A stretch of DNA of 64,000 bases from Nocardioides pelophilus (GTDB lineage Bacteria; Actinomycetota; Actinomycetes; Propionibacteriales; Nocardioidaceae), in assembly GCF_014180685.1 (NCBI RefSeq), contig NZ_JACEHF010000003.1, forward strand, positions 1 through 64,000. Direction: 5' to 3'. Positions 10,524 to 19,052 of this stretch are shown here, one piece after another; the stretch's first letter is position 1; each line of letters begins with the position of its first letter. The translations under genes and the position numbers were made by a program. Below the pieces are notes generated by a model that was not told the origin of the DNA, searched no databases, and saw nothing but the letters and a program-made list of their open reading frames with translations.

Positions 10524-10541
10524 ACGTTGCGCGGACGTTGC
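10524..10541 (-). promoter_or_regulatory. ACGTTGC direct-repeat box upstream of the aldehyde dehydrogenase
   Basis: ACGTTGC occurs at 10524 and 10535, an 11-bp period (same face of the helix), 66-83 bp before the dehydrogenase ATG. In the gene's own direction the half-site reads GCAACGT. The same pair with the same spacing precedes the GAF regulator gene. It may be an activator site for that regulator. Confidence 0.55.
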
Positions 10542-10554
10542 GCTGTCCGCCGCT

Positions 10555-10587
10555 GGTTGAGGTGCGAGCGAAGCGAGCCTCGAAACC
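10555..10587. repeat. Intergenic repeat of a type common in Nocardioides
   Basis: The element starts GGTTGAGGTGCGAGC and ends GCGAGCCTCGAAACC around a central GAA; GGTT/AACC and GAGG/CCTC can pair. From memory, this sequence type is scattered between genes in Nocardioides-like genomes. It sits between the GAF regulator stop and the dehydrogenase promoter boxes. Only one copy is in this window. Confidence 0.6.
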
Positions 10588-10600
10588 AAGGCGCTGACGA

Positions 10601-11821
10601 TCAGAGCAGCTCGCGGTCGAGGCGGGCGATCTGCCCGTCGACCAGGGCGCGCATCGGCGAGGAGGCGGACACGGTCCGCCGCTGCTCCTGCCACATCTCG
10701 TAGTCGTCGCGGCCCCAGCTGGACCGGGTCCAGGCCGACATCAGGTCGGCGGTGCCGGAGCGGAGCAGCGCGTGCCGCAGCGACGACTCGAGCTCTTCGC
10801 GGATGCGTACGACGCCCGGTGCGGTCGAGCGCGGCAGCACCGGTCCGTCGTACCCCCGCATCGCGGAGCGGAGGTCGCCGGCCGCGAGCTGGGCGCCGAC
10901 GGCGAGCCAGTCGCCGGTCACCGGTGCGGTCAGTCGGTAGGGGCGGGAGGCGAGCAGGTCGTCGCCGAGCAGGCCGCGCAGCCGGTTGAGCTCGGCGCGC
11001 AGGGTGGAGGACCCACCGTCCTCCTCGTAGAGCAGCACCGCGAGCTCGTCACCGCTGAGTCCGGCCGGCGCCGCGGCGAGCAGCGCCACGATCTCGCTGT
11101 GCCGGCGCGACAACCGGAACTGACCGAGCCGGTCGCGTCCGTCCGCGACCCGCACCAGCGCCTCGTTGCGGCCGAGCAGCTCGAGGACGACCTGCAGGCC
11201 CGAGGCGTTGGGAACGGCGTCGGGACGCGGCAGGTGGCGGGCCAGCTCGGCCTCGGCCAGCCGCGCGGCCGCTCGGACCATCGCCATGGTCTGGGGTACG
11301 ACGACCTCGTCGCCGCCGGTCACGTCGAGCACGCCGAGCAGCTGGCTGGTCCCGGGGTCGTGGATCGGGGTCGCCGCGCAGCTCCACGACCGCACGCTCG
11401 AGCGGAAGTGCTCGTCGCGCGTCACCGTCGCCTCGCGGCCCGTCGCGAGCGCCAGGCCGGGAGCGTTGGTGCCGGCGAGCCGCTCGTCCCAGTTGCTGCC
11501 CTCGACGAAGCCGATCTGCTCGGCCTGCCGGCGGGACTCCGAGGTGCCGCAGATCCAGAGCAGGTTGCCCTCGGCGTCGGCGAGCGCCATCACCGCGCCG
11601 CACGCCCGCACCTCGCGGCCGAGCACGTCGTCGAGCAGCGGGTAGACCCGCGCCAGCGGGTGCGCCTCACGCTGCCCGCGCAGGTCCGAGTCGTCGAGCG
11701 CGATGGGGGTGTCCTGCTGCCCGATCTCGACCCCGGCGGCGGCCGACCGCTCCCACGACGCGACCACCTCTGCCCGCATGGGGGTCAGGGGCAGGTCCTC
11801 GGTCATGAGTCCAGTAGACAT
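10601..11821 (-). CDS. GAF-domain transcriptional regulator (AcoR-like, no sigma-54 module)
   Basis: A 406-residue protein. The N-terminal half is the sensory region of AcoR-type regulators: [10 protein letters not shown] near the start, a GAF domain with [18 protein letters not shown] and the conserved [19 protein letters not shown]. The C-terminal half has no AAA+ sigma-54 domain; instead [31 protein letters not shown] and an [12 protein letters not shown] segment look like a winged helix of the transcription-activation type found in actinobacterial homologues. It probably senses an aldehyde, alcohol or ketone and activates the neighbouring dehydrogenase operon. Starts at 11821 (MSTGL) or 11806 (MTEDL) are both possible. 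Confidence 0.85.
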   Translation of the reverse strand: MSTGLMTEDLPLTPMRAEVVASWERSAAAGVEIGQQDTPIALDDSDLRGQREAHPLARVYPLLDDVLGREVRACGAVMALADAEGNLLWICGTSESRRQAEQIGFVEGSNWDERLAGTNAPGLALATGREATVTRDEHFRSSVRSWSCAATPIHDPGTSQLLGVLDVTGGDEVVVPQTMAMVRAAARLAEAELARHLPRPDAVPNASGLQVVLELLGRNEALVRVADGRDRLGQFRLSRRHSEIVALLAAAPAGLSGDELAVLLYEEDGGSSTLRAELNRLRGLLGDDLLASRPYRLTAPVTGDWLAVGAQLAAGDLRSAMRGYDGPVLPRSTAPGVVRIREELESSLRHALLRSGTADLMSAWTRSSWGRDDYEMWQEQRRTVSASSPMRALVDGQIARLDRELL

Positions 11822-11871
11822 CGGCGATCCAGGTGACGACAGCACTTTGTGTGACGACCGTCGCTCTCCCG

Positions 11872-11889
11872 ACGTTGCAACGACGTTGC
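11872..11889 (-). promoter_or_regulatory. ACGTTGC direct-repeat box upstream of the GAF regulator
   Basis: ACGTTGC occurs at 11872 and 11883, again 11 bp apart, 51-68 bp upstream of the regulator start. The pair overlaps a perfect CGTTGCAACG palindrome. Sequence, spacing and orientation match the box at 10524-10541, which suggests autoregulation by the GAF protein. Confidence 0.55.
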
Positions 11890-11957
11890 ATTCCGCGTCT
11901 CGGGGAGCCTGGCGGTCGATTTCAACCCCACCAGCACCCTCCGGTAACCTTCCCCGC

Positions 11958-12044
11958 GGTGGCGTGTCCGAGCGGCCGAAGGTGCATCACTCGAAATGAT
12001 GTGTGGGGTCAAACCCACCGTGGGTTCAAATCCCACCGCCACCG
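11958..12044 (+). tRNA. tRNA-Ser (anticodon CGA)
   Basis: An 87-nt class II tRNA. The acceptor arms GGTGGCG and CGCCACC pair perfectly, with discriminator G. The anticodon loop CTCGAAA lies in a CATCA/TGATG stem, so the anticodon is CGA, reading UCG. A long variable arm (TGGGGTCAAACCCA) and the T-loop GTTCAAATC follow. CCA is not encoded. A strong hairpin lies 29 nt downstream. Confidence 0.96.
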
Positions 12045-12072
12045 CCGATCCGTCCTGCGACAGCAGGACGCA

Positions 12073-12107
12073 GAAGACCCGGATCCGCTCAGCGGATCCG
12101 GGTCTTC
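12073..12107 (+). terminator. Hairpin terminator after tRNA-Ser
   Basis: A perfect 17-bp inverted repeat (12073-12089 with 12091-12107) surrounds a single central C. The stem begins GAAGACCCGGATCC. Only TTT (12111-12113) follows, so it is a GC-rich actinobacterial-type terminator rather than a classical U-tract one. It could also be a processing signal for the tRNA transcript. Confidence 0.75.
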
Positions 12108-12260
12108 CAGTTTGCACCCGGGCGCGTCCCCGAGCCCCGTGCCGGGTCAGGGATTCGTGAGCACCTCGCACCCGCGGTCATCTGCAGGCGTCGGCCAATC
12201 GTCAGGCGCTCGGGAGCATTCCCGCAGCGGCCGTTCCGCGCGGGTCGCTGAGATGGCGTC

Positions 12261-14408
12261 ATGCCGACCGCGCATCGCGCCAAGCGCTTCCCTCCGATCT
12301 TCGAACTACCTGTCCGCAGGCCGGGCTGGACGATCGCGATCTGGCTGGTCGCAGTCGTAGCCCTGACGGGCGCGAGCCGCAGCTGGGGCGGTGGCTACGA
12401 GAACGTGATCGACCTCCCCGGCAGCGAGACCTCCGCGGGCGCCGACCTCCTCGCCCGTCACTTCGACTCGCCGGAGGGGTACGCCGCCCGGTTGGTGCTC
12501 CACGACCAGGACGGGCTCGCTGACGACGCTGCTGCGTTCGAGGAGCTGACGGCTCGGCTGGAGTCCACCGACGGAGTGCTCGCCGCCGGAGACCCGCTCG
12601 AACCGCCCAACCTCAGTCCCGACGGCACGACGGCGGTTCTTCCGTTGCGGCTGGACGATGCGCCGCGGAACCTCGACGACGACCGTCGGCAATCCCTCCG
12701 CGACAGTACGGCGGGGCTCCCCTCGACTGTCGAGGCGTCATGGCCCGGAGCCCTCGGCGACGTGCTCTCCGGCAACCGGGAGCATCGCCTGCCCGAGGCC
12801 GTCGGGCTCGGCGCGGCGCTGCTCGTGCTGCTGCTGGTCTTCGGGTCCGTGGCGGGAGCGGTCCTTCCGGTCCTGGCGTCGGTGCTCGGCGTGCTCTCCG
12901 GACTCGGGCTGCTGGCGCTGCTGGCGGCTCCTGTCACCTTCGGTACGAGCGCGCCGGTGCTCGCGACGATGATCGGCCTCGGCTGCGGGATCGACTACGC
13001 CCTGTTCCTCGTGACCCGGGCCAGGCAGCACGTGCTCGGCGGGGCGGAGCCCGGGGAGGCTGTCCGTCGGGCGGTCCACTCGGGAGGCCACGCCGTGCTG
13101 GTCGCGGCCGGGAGCGTGGCCGTCGCACTTCTCGGCCTGTACGCGTCCGGCATCGACTTCGTGGCACGGCTCGGCCTGGCAGCGGTTGTCACTCTCGGCA
13201 CGGCGGCGTTGGCCTCTGTGACGCTCGCCCCCGCCGTGCTCAGCCTGCTCGGACGGAGGGTCGACCGGCTGCGTGTGCGCCCGGCTGCGCGGGCCGAGGC
13301 CGAGGAGGGCGGCGCCGGCTGGCACCGTCACGCCCGGTTCGTGTCGCGTCACGCCGTCCTCGTGGTCGTCGGTTGTTCGGTGCTGCTGACTGTGCTCGCG
13401 CTGCCGGTGACCACCCTCCGGCTCGGGCACGTCGACGAGTCGGCCGACCCCGTCGGCAGCACCACGCGGATCGCGTCCGACCGGTTGGCGGCGGGGTTCG
13501 GGCCGGGCGCGGAGGTCGAGGTGGTGGCGGTCCTTGACCTCACGGCGCCGCCCGACCCGGCGACGTTGGACGTGGCGGAGGCCGTCCTCGCCGCGCGACC
13601 GGGAGTGGCCCACGTGACTCCCTTCGAGGTCAGCGCTGATGGAGAAGTCGCCAAGGCCTCGGTCGTACCGCTCGCCGCTCCCCAGGACAGCGCGACCGTC
13701 GACCTGGTCCACGACCTCGCCGGTCCCGCGGCCGAGGAGGTCGAGCGGGTGACCGGGGACAACCTGATGATCACCGGACAGACCGCCGCACACGTGGCGC
13801 TCGCCGACGAGATGGCCGCACGACTGCCTTTGATCATCACTGTCGTCGTGGGAGCCGCCTTCCTGCTCCTGATGGTCAGTTTTCGTTCCGTCGTGGTGGC
13901 TGCGAAGGCGGCGGTGATGAACCTGATGTCGATCGGTGCGTCGTACGGCGTGCTGGTCGCGGTGTTCCAGTGGCAGTGGGGGTCGTCCCTCCTGGGCCTG
14001 GACACTTCAGTCCCGGTCGAGTCCTTCGTGCCGATGATGATGTTCGCGATCGTGTTCGGCCTGTCGATGGACTACGAGGTGTTCCTGCTGTCCCGGATCC
14101 GCGAGGAGTGGGTCGCAGGAAAGGACAACGTCGAGTCGGTCGCCGCTGGGCTGGCCGCCACGGCACGGGTCATCTCCGCAGCCGCGCTGATCATGGTGTG
14201 CGTGTTCCTCGCCTTCACCCAGCAGGACGATGTGGCGGTCAAGATGTTGGCCGTCGGGCTCGCTGCGAGTGTGGCCATCGACGCCACGGTGGTGCGCCTG
14301 CTGCTGGTCCCGGCCGCCATGGTCCTGCTGGGGCGAGCCAACTGGTGGCTGCCTGGCTGGTTGGAGCGGCTGCTGCCCCCAGGCCGGTCCACGAACGGCG
14401 TCAGATGA
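12261..14408 (+). CDS. MMPL-family RND transporter
   Basis: A 715-residue integral membrane protein with the MMPL architecture: one N-terminal helix, an extracytoplasmic domain (about 45-175), five or six helices, a second extracytoplasmic domain (about 385-520) and a final helix bundle. The signature GLGCGIDYALFLVTR (near 235) and its repeat FGLSMDYEVFLLSRIREEW (near 595) carry the Asp-Tyr pairs of the proton relay. MMPL proteins export lipids or hydrophobic drugs. Here it may be regulated by the adjacent two-component system, whose operon converges on it with an 8-bp overlap. Confidence 0.93.
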   Translation: MPTAHRAKRFPPIFELPVRRPGWTIAIWLVAVVALTGASRSWGGGYENVIDLPGSETSAGADLLARHFDSPEGYAARLVLHDQDGLADDAAAFEELTARLESTDGVLAAGDPLEPPNLSPDGTTAVLPLRLDDAPRNLDDDRRQSLRDSTAGLPSTVEASWPGALGDVLSGNREHRLPEAVGLGAALLVLLLVFGSVAGAVLPVLASVLGVLSGLGLLALLAAPVTFGTSAPVLATMIGLGCGIDYALFLVTRARQHVLGGAEPGEAVRRAVHSGGHAVLVAAGSVAVALLGLYASGIDFVARLGLAAVVTLGTAALASVTLAPAVLSLLGRRVDRLRVRPAARAEAEEGGAGWHRHARFVSRHAVLVVVGCSVLLTVLALPVTTLRLGHVDESADPVGSTTRIASDRLAAGFGPGAEVEVVAVLDLTAPPDPATLDVAEAVLAARPGVAHVTPFEVSADGEVAKASVVPLAAPQDSATVDLVHDLAGPAAEEVERVTGDNLMITGQTAAHVALADEMAARLPLIITVVVGAAFLLLMVSFRSVVVAAKAAVMNLMSIGASYGVLVAVFQWQWGSSLLGLDTSVPVESFVPMMMFAIVFGLSMDYEVFLLSRIREEWVAGKDNVESVAAGLAATARVISAAALIMVCVFLAFTQQDDVAVKMLAVGLAASVAIDATVVRLLLVPAAMVLLGRANWWLPGWLERLLPPGRSTNGVR

Positions 14409-15003
14409 GCGCGGCGACGATCCAGGACTCCTCGTTGCTGCGGACCGTTGCCGCGACGCTGACGGCCGCGTGGACTCGCACCTCGACGCCGATGTCGCCC
14501 AGCCGCGGGTCGCAGCTCTGCACCACGGCGGCGAGGCCGGCGTCGTACCCGGTGGTGGGGATTCGGGTCGCGAGACGACGAACGTCCTGAGCGATCCGCC
14601 TTCGCTCGGGACCGTCCGGACCGGGTTGCGCCCAGATCCGGCCCAGCGCTGCCGCCAGCTCGCGCTCGACGTCGTCGCTGGTGGGCACTCGATGTGCGCA
14701 TGCGCTGATGAGAACCGCGGCTGTGACGGCGGCGGTGCGCGCCGGGTCGCGACCCGGGACCGTTCCGGTGGGGGGCAGCGCGGCCTGCAACTCCCCGAGC
14801 ATCGCCGTCCAGAACGTCGCGGTGCGCAGGCGGAACCTGGCCCGATCGGCGTCGCCCTCGGACCAGGCCTTCGTCACGTCGCGGACAGTGAGGGCTGCCC
14901 GCGCGAGCGAGAGCGCCGAGAGCGGCGTGGCCAGGCAGGTGGGAAGGGACGTCATCACACAGACGAGGACAACCCACCGAGCAGAACGTCTCCGCGCGAT
15001 CAC
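14401..15003 (-). CDS. Uncharacterised exported protein in a two-component operon
   Basis: A 200-residue protein that I do not recognise. The N-terminus (MIARRRSARWVVLVCVMTSL) is a signal peptide or anchor. The mature part is mainly helical and Ala/Arg-rich, with two cysteines (ISACAHR, VQSCDPR) that could form a disulfide. The GTG start overlaps the kinase stop as GTGA, and the end overlaps the convergent MMPL gene by 8 bp. As third gene after regulator and kinase it may be an accessory sensor or an output of that system; this is inferred from position only. Confidence 0.65.
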   Translation of the reverse strand: MIARRRSARWVVLVCVMTSLPTCLATPLSALSLARAALTVRDVTKAWSEGDADRARFRLRTATFWTAMLGELQAALPPTGTVPGRDPARTAAVTAAVLISACAHRVPTSDDVERELAAALGRIWAQPGPDGPERRRIAQDVRRLATRIPTTGYDAGLAAVVQSCDPRLGDIGVEVRVHAAVSVAATVRSNEESWIVAALI

Positions 15004-16463
15004 GCTTCCGTGGTGCTGACGTCCCCCTGAAGGTCCGCTGAGCCGGTCGTGGGGGCGCGAAGGGGAAGCTCGACGACCGCCTCGAGCCCGGACGACGTCC
15101 GCTTGTGCAGCGCGACGCGACCCTCATGACGCCGTGCGATCTCGTGCGCGATGGCCAGTCCAAGCCCGCTGCCGCCCGGCCGGGAGCGGGCATCGTCGGC
15201 CCGCCAGAAGCGGTCGAACGCGCGCGCGATCTCGGTCTCGGTCATCCCCGGCCCGTCGTCGGCAACCGTGAGGGTGGCGTGCTGCTCGGTCGCCGTGACC
15301 GTCACCTCGACCCGCGAGGATTCTCCGGAGTGGATCAGCGCGTTCCTAACCAGGTTCTGAGTCAAGGACCGGAGCTCCTCGTGGTCACCGGTGACCCACA
15401 CCTGTCGTGCTGGCGGTGCGAAGTGGAGCCGGTCGGCGGCGAGGGGGTGCAGGCTCTCGACAACTCCGCCGACGAGGCGGCCCAGGTCGACCGACTCCTG
15501 GCGCCGGGTCTCGGCCCCCTCCAGCCTGGCGAGCTCGAGCATCTGCTCGACGACACGGCTCATCCGCTGGGCGTCGGCCTCCATCGACGCCATCGCGTCC
15601 TCGACGGCGCCGGCCTGGGTGAGTCCGCCGACGCGGTACAGCTCGGTCCAGGCGCGGATCGATGCCAGTGGCGTCCGGAGCTCGTGAGAGGCGTCGGCAA
15701 GGAAGCCCCGCGCGTTCGCCTCGGCTCGGGCGCGGACGTCGAAGGCCTCGTTGAGAGCAGTCGCCAGTGCGCCGGTCTCGCTCGTGGGGTGGCTGTCGGG
15801 CAGCCGCCCCTCCTCGTGGGCGGCGATCCGGTGGGCTGCCGCGGCCATCGCGCGGAGCGGACGCAGACCCAGCCCGATCATGGTCCACGCCGTCGCCGCC
15901 CAGACGACCAGGATCAGCAGGCCGATCAGGAGCTCGGTCCTGACCAGCGCCCTGGTGGTCTCCTCCGCCGGACCGAGATCCGCCCCGAGGAGCACGTGCT
16001 TCACCCGCACTGAGCTGGTGCGGCCGGCGGTCACCTCGGCGTCGGCGGGTACGTCGACGCGGAGGAGCTGGAACGTGCCTTCGTCGGTCTCCCGCCTCAC
16101 CAGCTCCCCGACCGGGTAGTCGTCGAGCCCCGAGGCGACGAGCTGCTCAGGCGCATCACCCGCGCCCGCGGGGGCGCTGGTCAGCAGGACCTCCCCCTTC
16201 GCGTCGAGGAGAGCGACGAACAGCCCCGCCGGGACGAGGCTCTGGATCACGTTCGGGCCGAGCGCCACCTGCCGGTCGGTCGGCGCGGCGCCGATGCGGT
16301 GGGCAGCGGTTCGCAACGAGTCCCTGGTGCGGTCGGAGAGGTGGTCGTCCAGTGCGAGGTAGGCGGCGGCGTCCGCAGTTCCGACGGCGGCGATGAGCAC
16401 CACGGTCGACCCGAACAGCAACCGGGCGCGCAGGCTGCGCCTCCATCGGCCGGGTCGGCTCAT
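15000..16463 (-). CDS. Sensor histidine kinase of an OmpR-type two-component system
   Basis: A 487-residue membrane kinase: helix 1 at about 15-37, an extracytoplasmic sensor domain of about 140 residues, helix 2 at about 177-199, a HAMP domain, a HisKA domain with the phosphoacceptor H260 in DASHELRTPLASIRAW, and an HATPase with NLVRNALIHS (N box), ADDGPGM and GGSGLGLAI. The start ATG overlaps the regulator stop as ATGA; frames open further upstream are not coding. The signal is unknown; nearby MMPL and LmeA-like genes hint at the cell envelope. Confidence 0.95.
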   Translation of the reverse strand: MSRPGRWRRSLRARLLFGSTVVLIAAVGTADAAAYLALDDHLSDRTRDSLRTAAHRIGAAPTDRQVALGPNVIQSLVPAGLFVALLDAKGEVLLTSAPAGAGDAPEQLVASGLDDYPVGELVRRETDEGTFQLLRVDVPADAEVTAGRTSSVRVKHVLLGADLGPAEETTRALVRTELLIGLLILVVWAATAWTMIGLGLRPLRAMAAAAHRIAAHEEGRLPDSHPTSETGALATALNEAFDVRARAEANARGFLADASHELRTPLASIRAWTELYRVGGLTQAGAVEDAMASMEADAQRMSRVVEQMLELARLEGAETRRQESVDLGRLVGGVVESLHPLAADRLHFAPPARQVWVTGDHEELRSLTQNLVRNALIHSGESSRVEVTVTATEQHATLTVADDGPGMTETEIARAFDRFWRADDARSRPGGSGLGLAIAHEIARRHEGRVALHKRTSSGLEAVVELPLRAPTTGSADLQGDVSTTEA

Positions 16464-17161
16464 CCCGCGGCCTTGGGCAGCCGGAGCACGTAGCCGAAGC
16501 CCCGGACGGTGTGGATGAGCGGCTGGTCGGCCTCGTCGATCTTGCGGCGCAACTGGGACACGAACTTCTCGACGATGCCGGTGTCGCCGACGTCGTACCC
16601 CCACACCTGCGCGAGGATCTGCTCCTTGGTCAGCACCTGGTTCTGGTGTCGCATCAGCAGGTGGAGGAGCCGGAACTCGGTCGGCGACAGGTCCACCTCG
16701 CGCTCGCCGCGCCTGACCTCGTGCGTGGTCACCGACAGCGCGAGGTCCCCGACCCGGAGCTCCGGCTGGTCCTGCTGGTCCTCGGTGCGTCTCAGCACCG
16801 CGCCGACGCGGGCGATCAGCTCAGCCACGCTGAACGGCTTGGTGACGTAGTCGTCGCCGCCGAGGGCGAAGCCTGCGAGCCGGTCGTCGATCGAGTCACG
16901 TGCAGTGACGAAGATGATCGGGATCCCTCCGGCGGACACGTGGACCTCGGTCGCGAACTCCAGGCCCGAGCCGTCGGGGAGCATCACGTCCAGCAGGACG
17001 AGGTCGAAGGTGGCGTCGGCGATCGCGGCGCGGGCAGCCGCGATTGTCGCGGCTCCGGTGACCGAGAACCCGGCGTACTCCAGAGATCGGGTGGTGACGG
17101 CGAGCAAGGAGGCTTCATCCTCCACGACCAGGATGCGAGCAGCTCGACGCTGGGATGGCAT
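16460..17161 (-). CDS. OmpR-family response regulator
   Basis: A 233-residue regulator. The receiver domain has the acidic pocket near VVEDE, phosphoacceptor D58 (LLDVMLPDG) and K108 (VTKPF); the C-terminal winged helix ends in LIHTVRGFGYVLRLP. It is the first gene of the operon regulator-kinase-exported protein. The start at 17161 (MPSQRR) is the first good one before the receiver. It is divergent from the LmeA-like gene across 160 bp. Confidence 0.95.
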   Translation of the reverse strand: MPSQRRAARILVVEDEASLLAVTTRSLEYAGFSVTGAATIAAARAAIADATFDLVLLDVMLPDGSGLEFATEVHVSAGGIPIIFVTARDSIDDRLAGFALGGDDYVTKPFSVAELIARVGAVLRRTEDQQDQPELRVGDLALSVTTHEVRRGEREVDLSPTEFRLLHLLMRHQNQVLTKEQILAQVWGYDVGDTGIVEKFVSQLRRKIDEADQPLIHTVRGFGYVLRLPKAAG

Positions 17162-17321
17162 GCCCAGCAGTGTGCCCGCTGCGGGTGCGCCGATCCTGAA
17201 CTCCGCCTGAGTGTTGGCTGCCGCCGTGCGCCGTCGTGCATACGGCCACGCGGCGGGGTCTTCAGGGAAAGAGAGGGGGCGGGAGCGCCCGGCCCGGAGG
17301 TACGGCGACCACGGTGAGCGC

Positions 17322-18056
17322 ATGGTCTTGCTGAACCGCCGTCGTGTCGTCGCGGGGTCGATCGCTCTCCTCCTGGTCCTGCTCCTGTTGGCGGACTGGC
17401 TGATCGGTCGCCATGTCGCCGACCGCGTCGCCGGCGCCGTGGAGTGCCGGCTCGGGGCCGCACACGCCGACGTCGAGGTCGGTGGCTGGCCGCACGCGCT
17501 CTCGCTCGTGACTCGCCGTATTCCGTCGGTCCGAGTACGCGCCGAGGAGGTGGAGCTCAGCGGTGTCGCGGCCGACGTCGACCTACGGCTCGCGGACGTT
17601 CGTCGGGACGACGGAGACCTTGTGGCGGACGAGGCGACAGCGGTCGTCAGTCTGCCCGTCACGGACCTGGTCGAGCGCCTCGGAAGCGGCGGCCGCCAGG
17701 TCGATGTCCGGGGCGACGGCGGGCGTCTGGTCGCGACCGTCGGGCCGCAGATCTTCGCCGTCTCGGTGCTGTTCCAGGTCGAGCTGCGGTCGGGGCGCCT
17801 CGTGCTCGCGCCCGACGGAGTCGAGCTGGGTGGCCGGACCCTGACGGGCACGGTCGCGGAGCGGCTGGTCGACCGCTTGCTGGCGCGGCAGGGGGACAGT
17901 GTCCTGGCGACCGCGCTGGGCGAAGGCCTTCCGCTGCCGGTGCCGCCCTCGGTCGAGCTCACCGACGTCGACGTCGTCGACCAGAACATCCGGCTGTCGG
18001 CCCGGCTGGACCCGGCCGACCCGACCGGGCTGGCCCGGCAGCCGAACCGCTGCTGA
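17322..18056 (+). CDS. LmeA-like (DUF2993) phospholipid-binding exported protein
   Basis: A 244-residue protein with one N-terminal helix or signal (VVAGSIALLLVLLLLADWL), then the DUF2993 domain: a Cys-containing GAVECRLGA, VEVGGWPHALSLVTRRIPSVRV, and a C-terminal VELTDVDVVDQNIRLSARLD. Mycobacterial LmeA is a periplasmic phospholipid binder needed for lipomannan maturation and MmpL3 upkeep; a similar envelope role is inferred. The ATG at 17322 follows GGTGAG closely. It is divergent from the response regulator and converges 3 bp from the secreted esterase. Confidence 0.85.
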   Translation: MVLLNRRRVVAGSIALLLVLLLLADWLIGRHVADRVAGAVECRLGAAHADVEVGGWPHALSLVTRRIPSVRVRAEEVELSGVAADVDLRLADVRRDDGDLVADEATAVVSLPVTDLVERLGSGGRQVDVRGDGGRLVATVGPQIFAVSVLFQVELRSGRLVLAPDGVELGGRTLTGTVAERLVDRLLARQGDSVLATALGEGLPLPVPPSVELTDVDVVDQNIRLSARLDPADPTGLARQPNRC

Positions 18057-18059
18057 CGT

Positions 18060-19052
18060 CTACGTCGATGTCGCCGACCACAGCGCCAGCGTCTCGTCCA
18101 GACCGATCAGCCACCATCGCCAGTCGCCGTGGGCACCGCAATGCTCAGCGGTTGTCACGGCGACGCCGTTGGCTGACAGTGCGCGTGCGTAGCGACGGGT
18201 CTGCCGCGCGATGCCCATCTCGGTGACCGCGCTGTCGGGCTCGGGCACGCCAGCGCCGTCAGGACACGCGCTGCCGTCACCTGCCGTCACGTGGACAGTG
18301 GTGCCCACGAGCCGAGCGAGGTTGTCCATCGGGTTGGCCCGCCGCGCCCGGGGTCCGAAGACCGGGCCCCAGGTGTCGCGATAGCGCACCAATGTCCCGG
18401 CCTTGGCGGAGACCTGCAGCGGGTAGGCGGCCACCGCTTCAGGGGACCGCATGTCGGGGAGCGCCGGCGACAGGGCCCCTACGGTCCCGAAGGTCTCGGG
18501 CCATTGGCCGGCGTACCTCAATGCGCCCTGACCACCCATGGACACACCGACGATTGCTCGCGCCGAGCGATCGGTGGAGATGCTGAACCGTTCGATGACC
18601 GCATTGATCAGAGCGCGGTGGAGGTCAAGCCATCGGGCCCCGCCGAGGCGTACCCAGTTGGTGTACATCCCGTAGTGACCACCGTCGAGGGACAGGACCA
18701 CGACGTCCTGGAGTCGCGCGTCGTGCAGCAGATCGCCTCGTTCGGTCCAGGTGGTGGATGAGCCGCCGGAACCGTGGAGGAGCACGAGCAGGCGGTATCG
18801 GCCGGCCGGTTGAGGATGGAAGTCGACGGGGAGCTGGACCACCCCGCTGTGCGGGACCGGGTCCTTGGTGCGGCCGCTCACGCTCGACGGGTCGACGTAG
18901 GTCTGGTTCGCGAGCTCCACCCGGACCTGGCGAGGTCCCATCGACGTGAACAGGAGATCGGACGATCGGGCGTCGGCGGGCGCAGCAGCTAGGAACGAGG
19001 TGATCAGGACCAGCGCGATCCCGAACGATCGGCAACTCAGCCGGTGGTTCAT
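18060..19052 (-). CDS. Secreted esterase (Esterase D / PHB-depolymerase-like alpha/beta hydrolase)
   Basis: A 330-residue exported protein with a signal peptide (GIALVLITSFLAAAPADA). The alpha/beta-hydrolase core shows LLHGSGGSSTTW (oxyanion side), the nucleophile S171 in GVSMGGQGALRYA, and a late His in CGAHGDWRWWL. The family (PF00756) includes carboxylesterases and mycolyltransferases; this one looks like a plain esterase. The ATG overlaps the stop of the propeller gene (ATGA), so it is the last gene of the ALDH-hydrolase-FadD-propeller-esterase operon. An extracellular ester is the inferred substrate. Confidence 0.85.
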   Translation of the reverse strand: MNHRLSCRSFGIALVLITSFLAAAPADARSSDLLFTSMGPRQVRVELANQTYVDPSSVSGRTKDPVPHSGVVQLPVDFHPQPAGRYRLLVLLHGSGGSSTTWTERGDLLHDARLQDVVVLSLDGGHYGMYTNWVRLGGARWLDLHRALINAVIERFSISTDRSARAIVGVSMGGQGALRYAGQWPETFGTVGALSPALPDMRSPEAVAAYPLQVSAKAGTLVRYRDTWGPVFGPRARRANPMDNLARLVGTTVHVTAGDGSACPDGAGVPEPDSAVTEMGIARQTRRYARALSANGVAVTTAEHCGAHGDWRWWLIGLDETLALWSATST

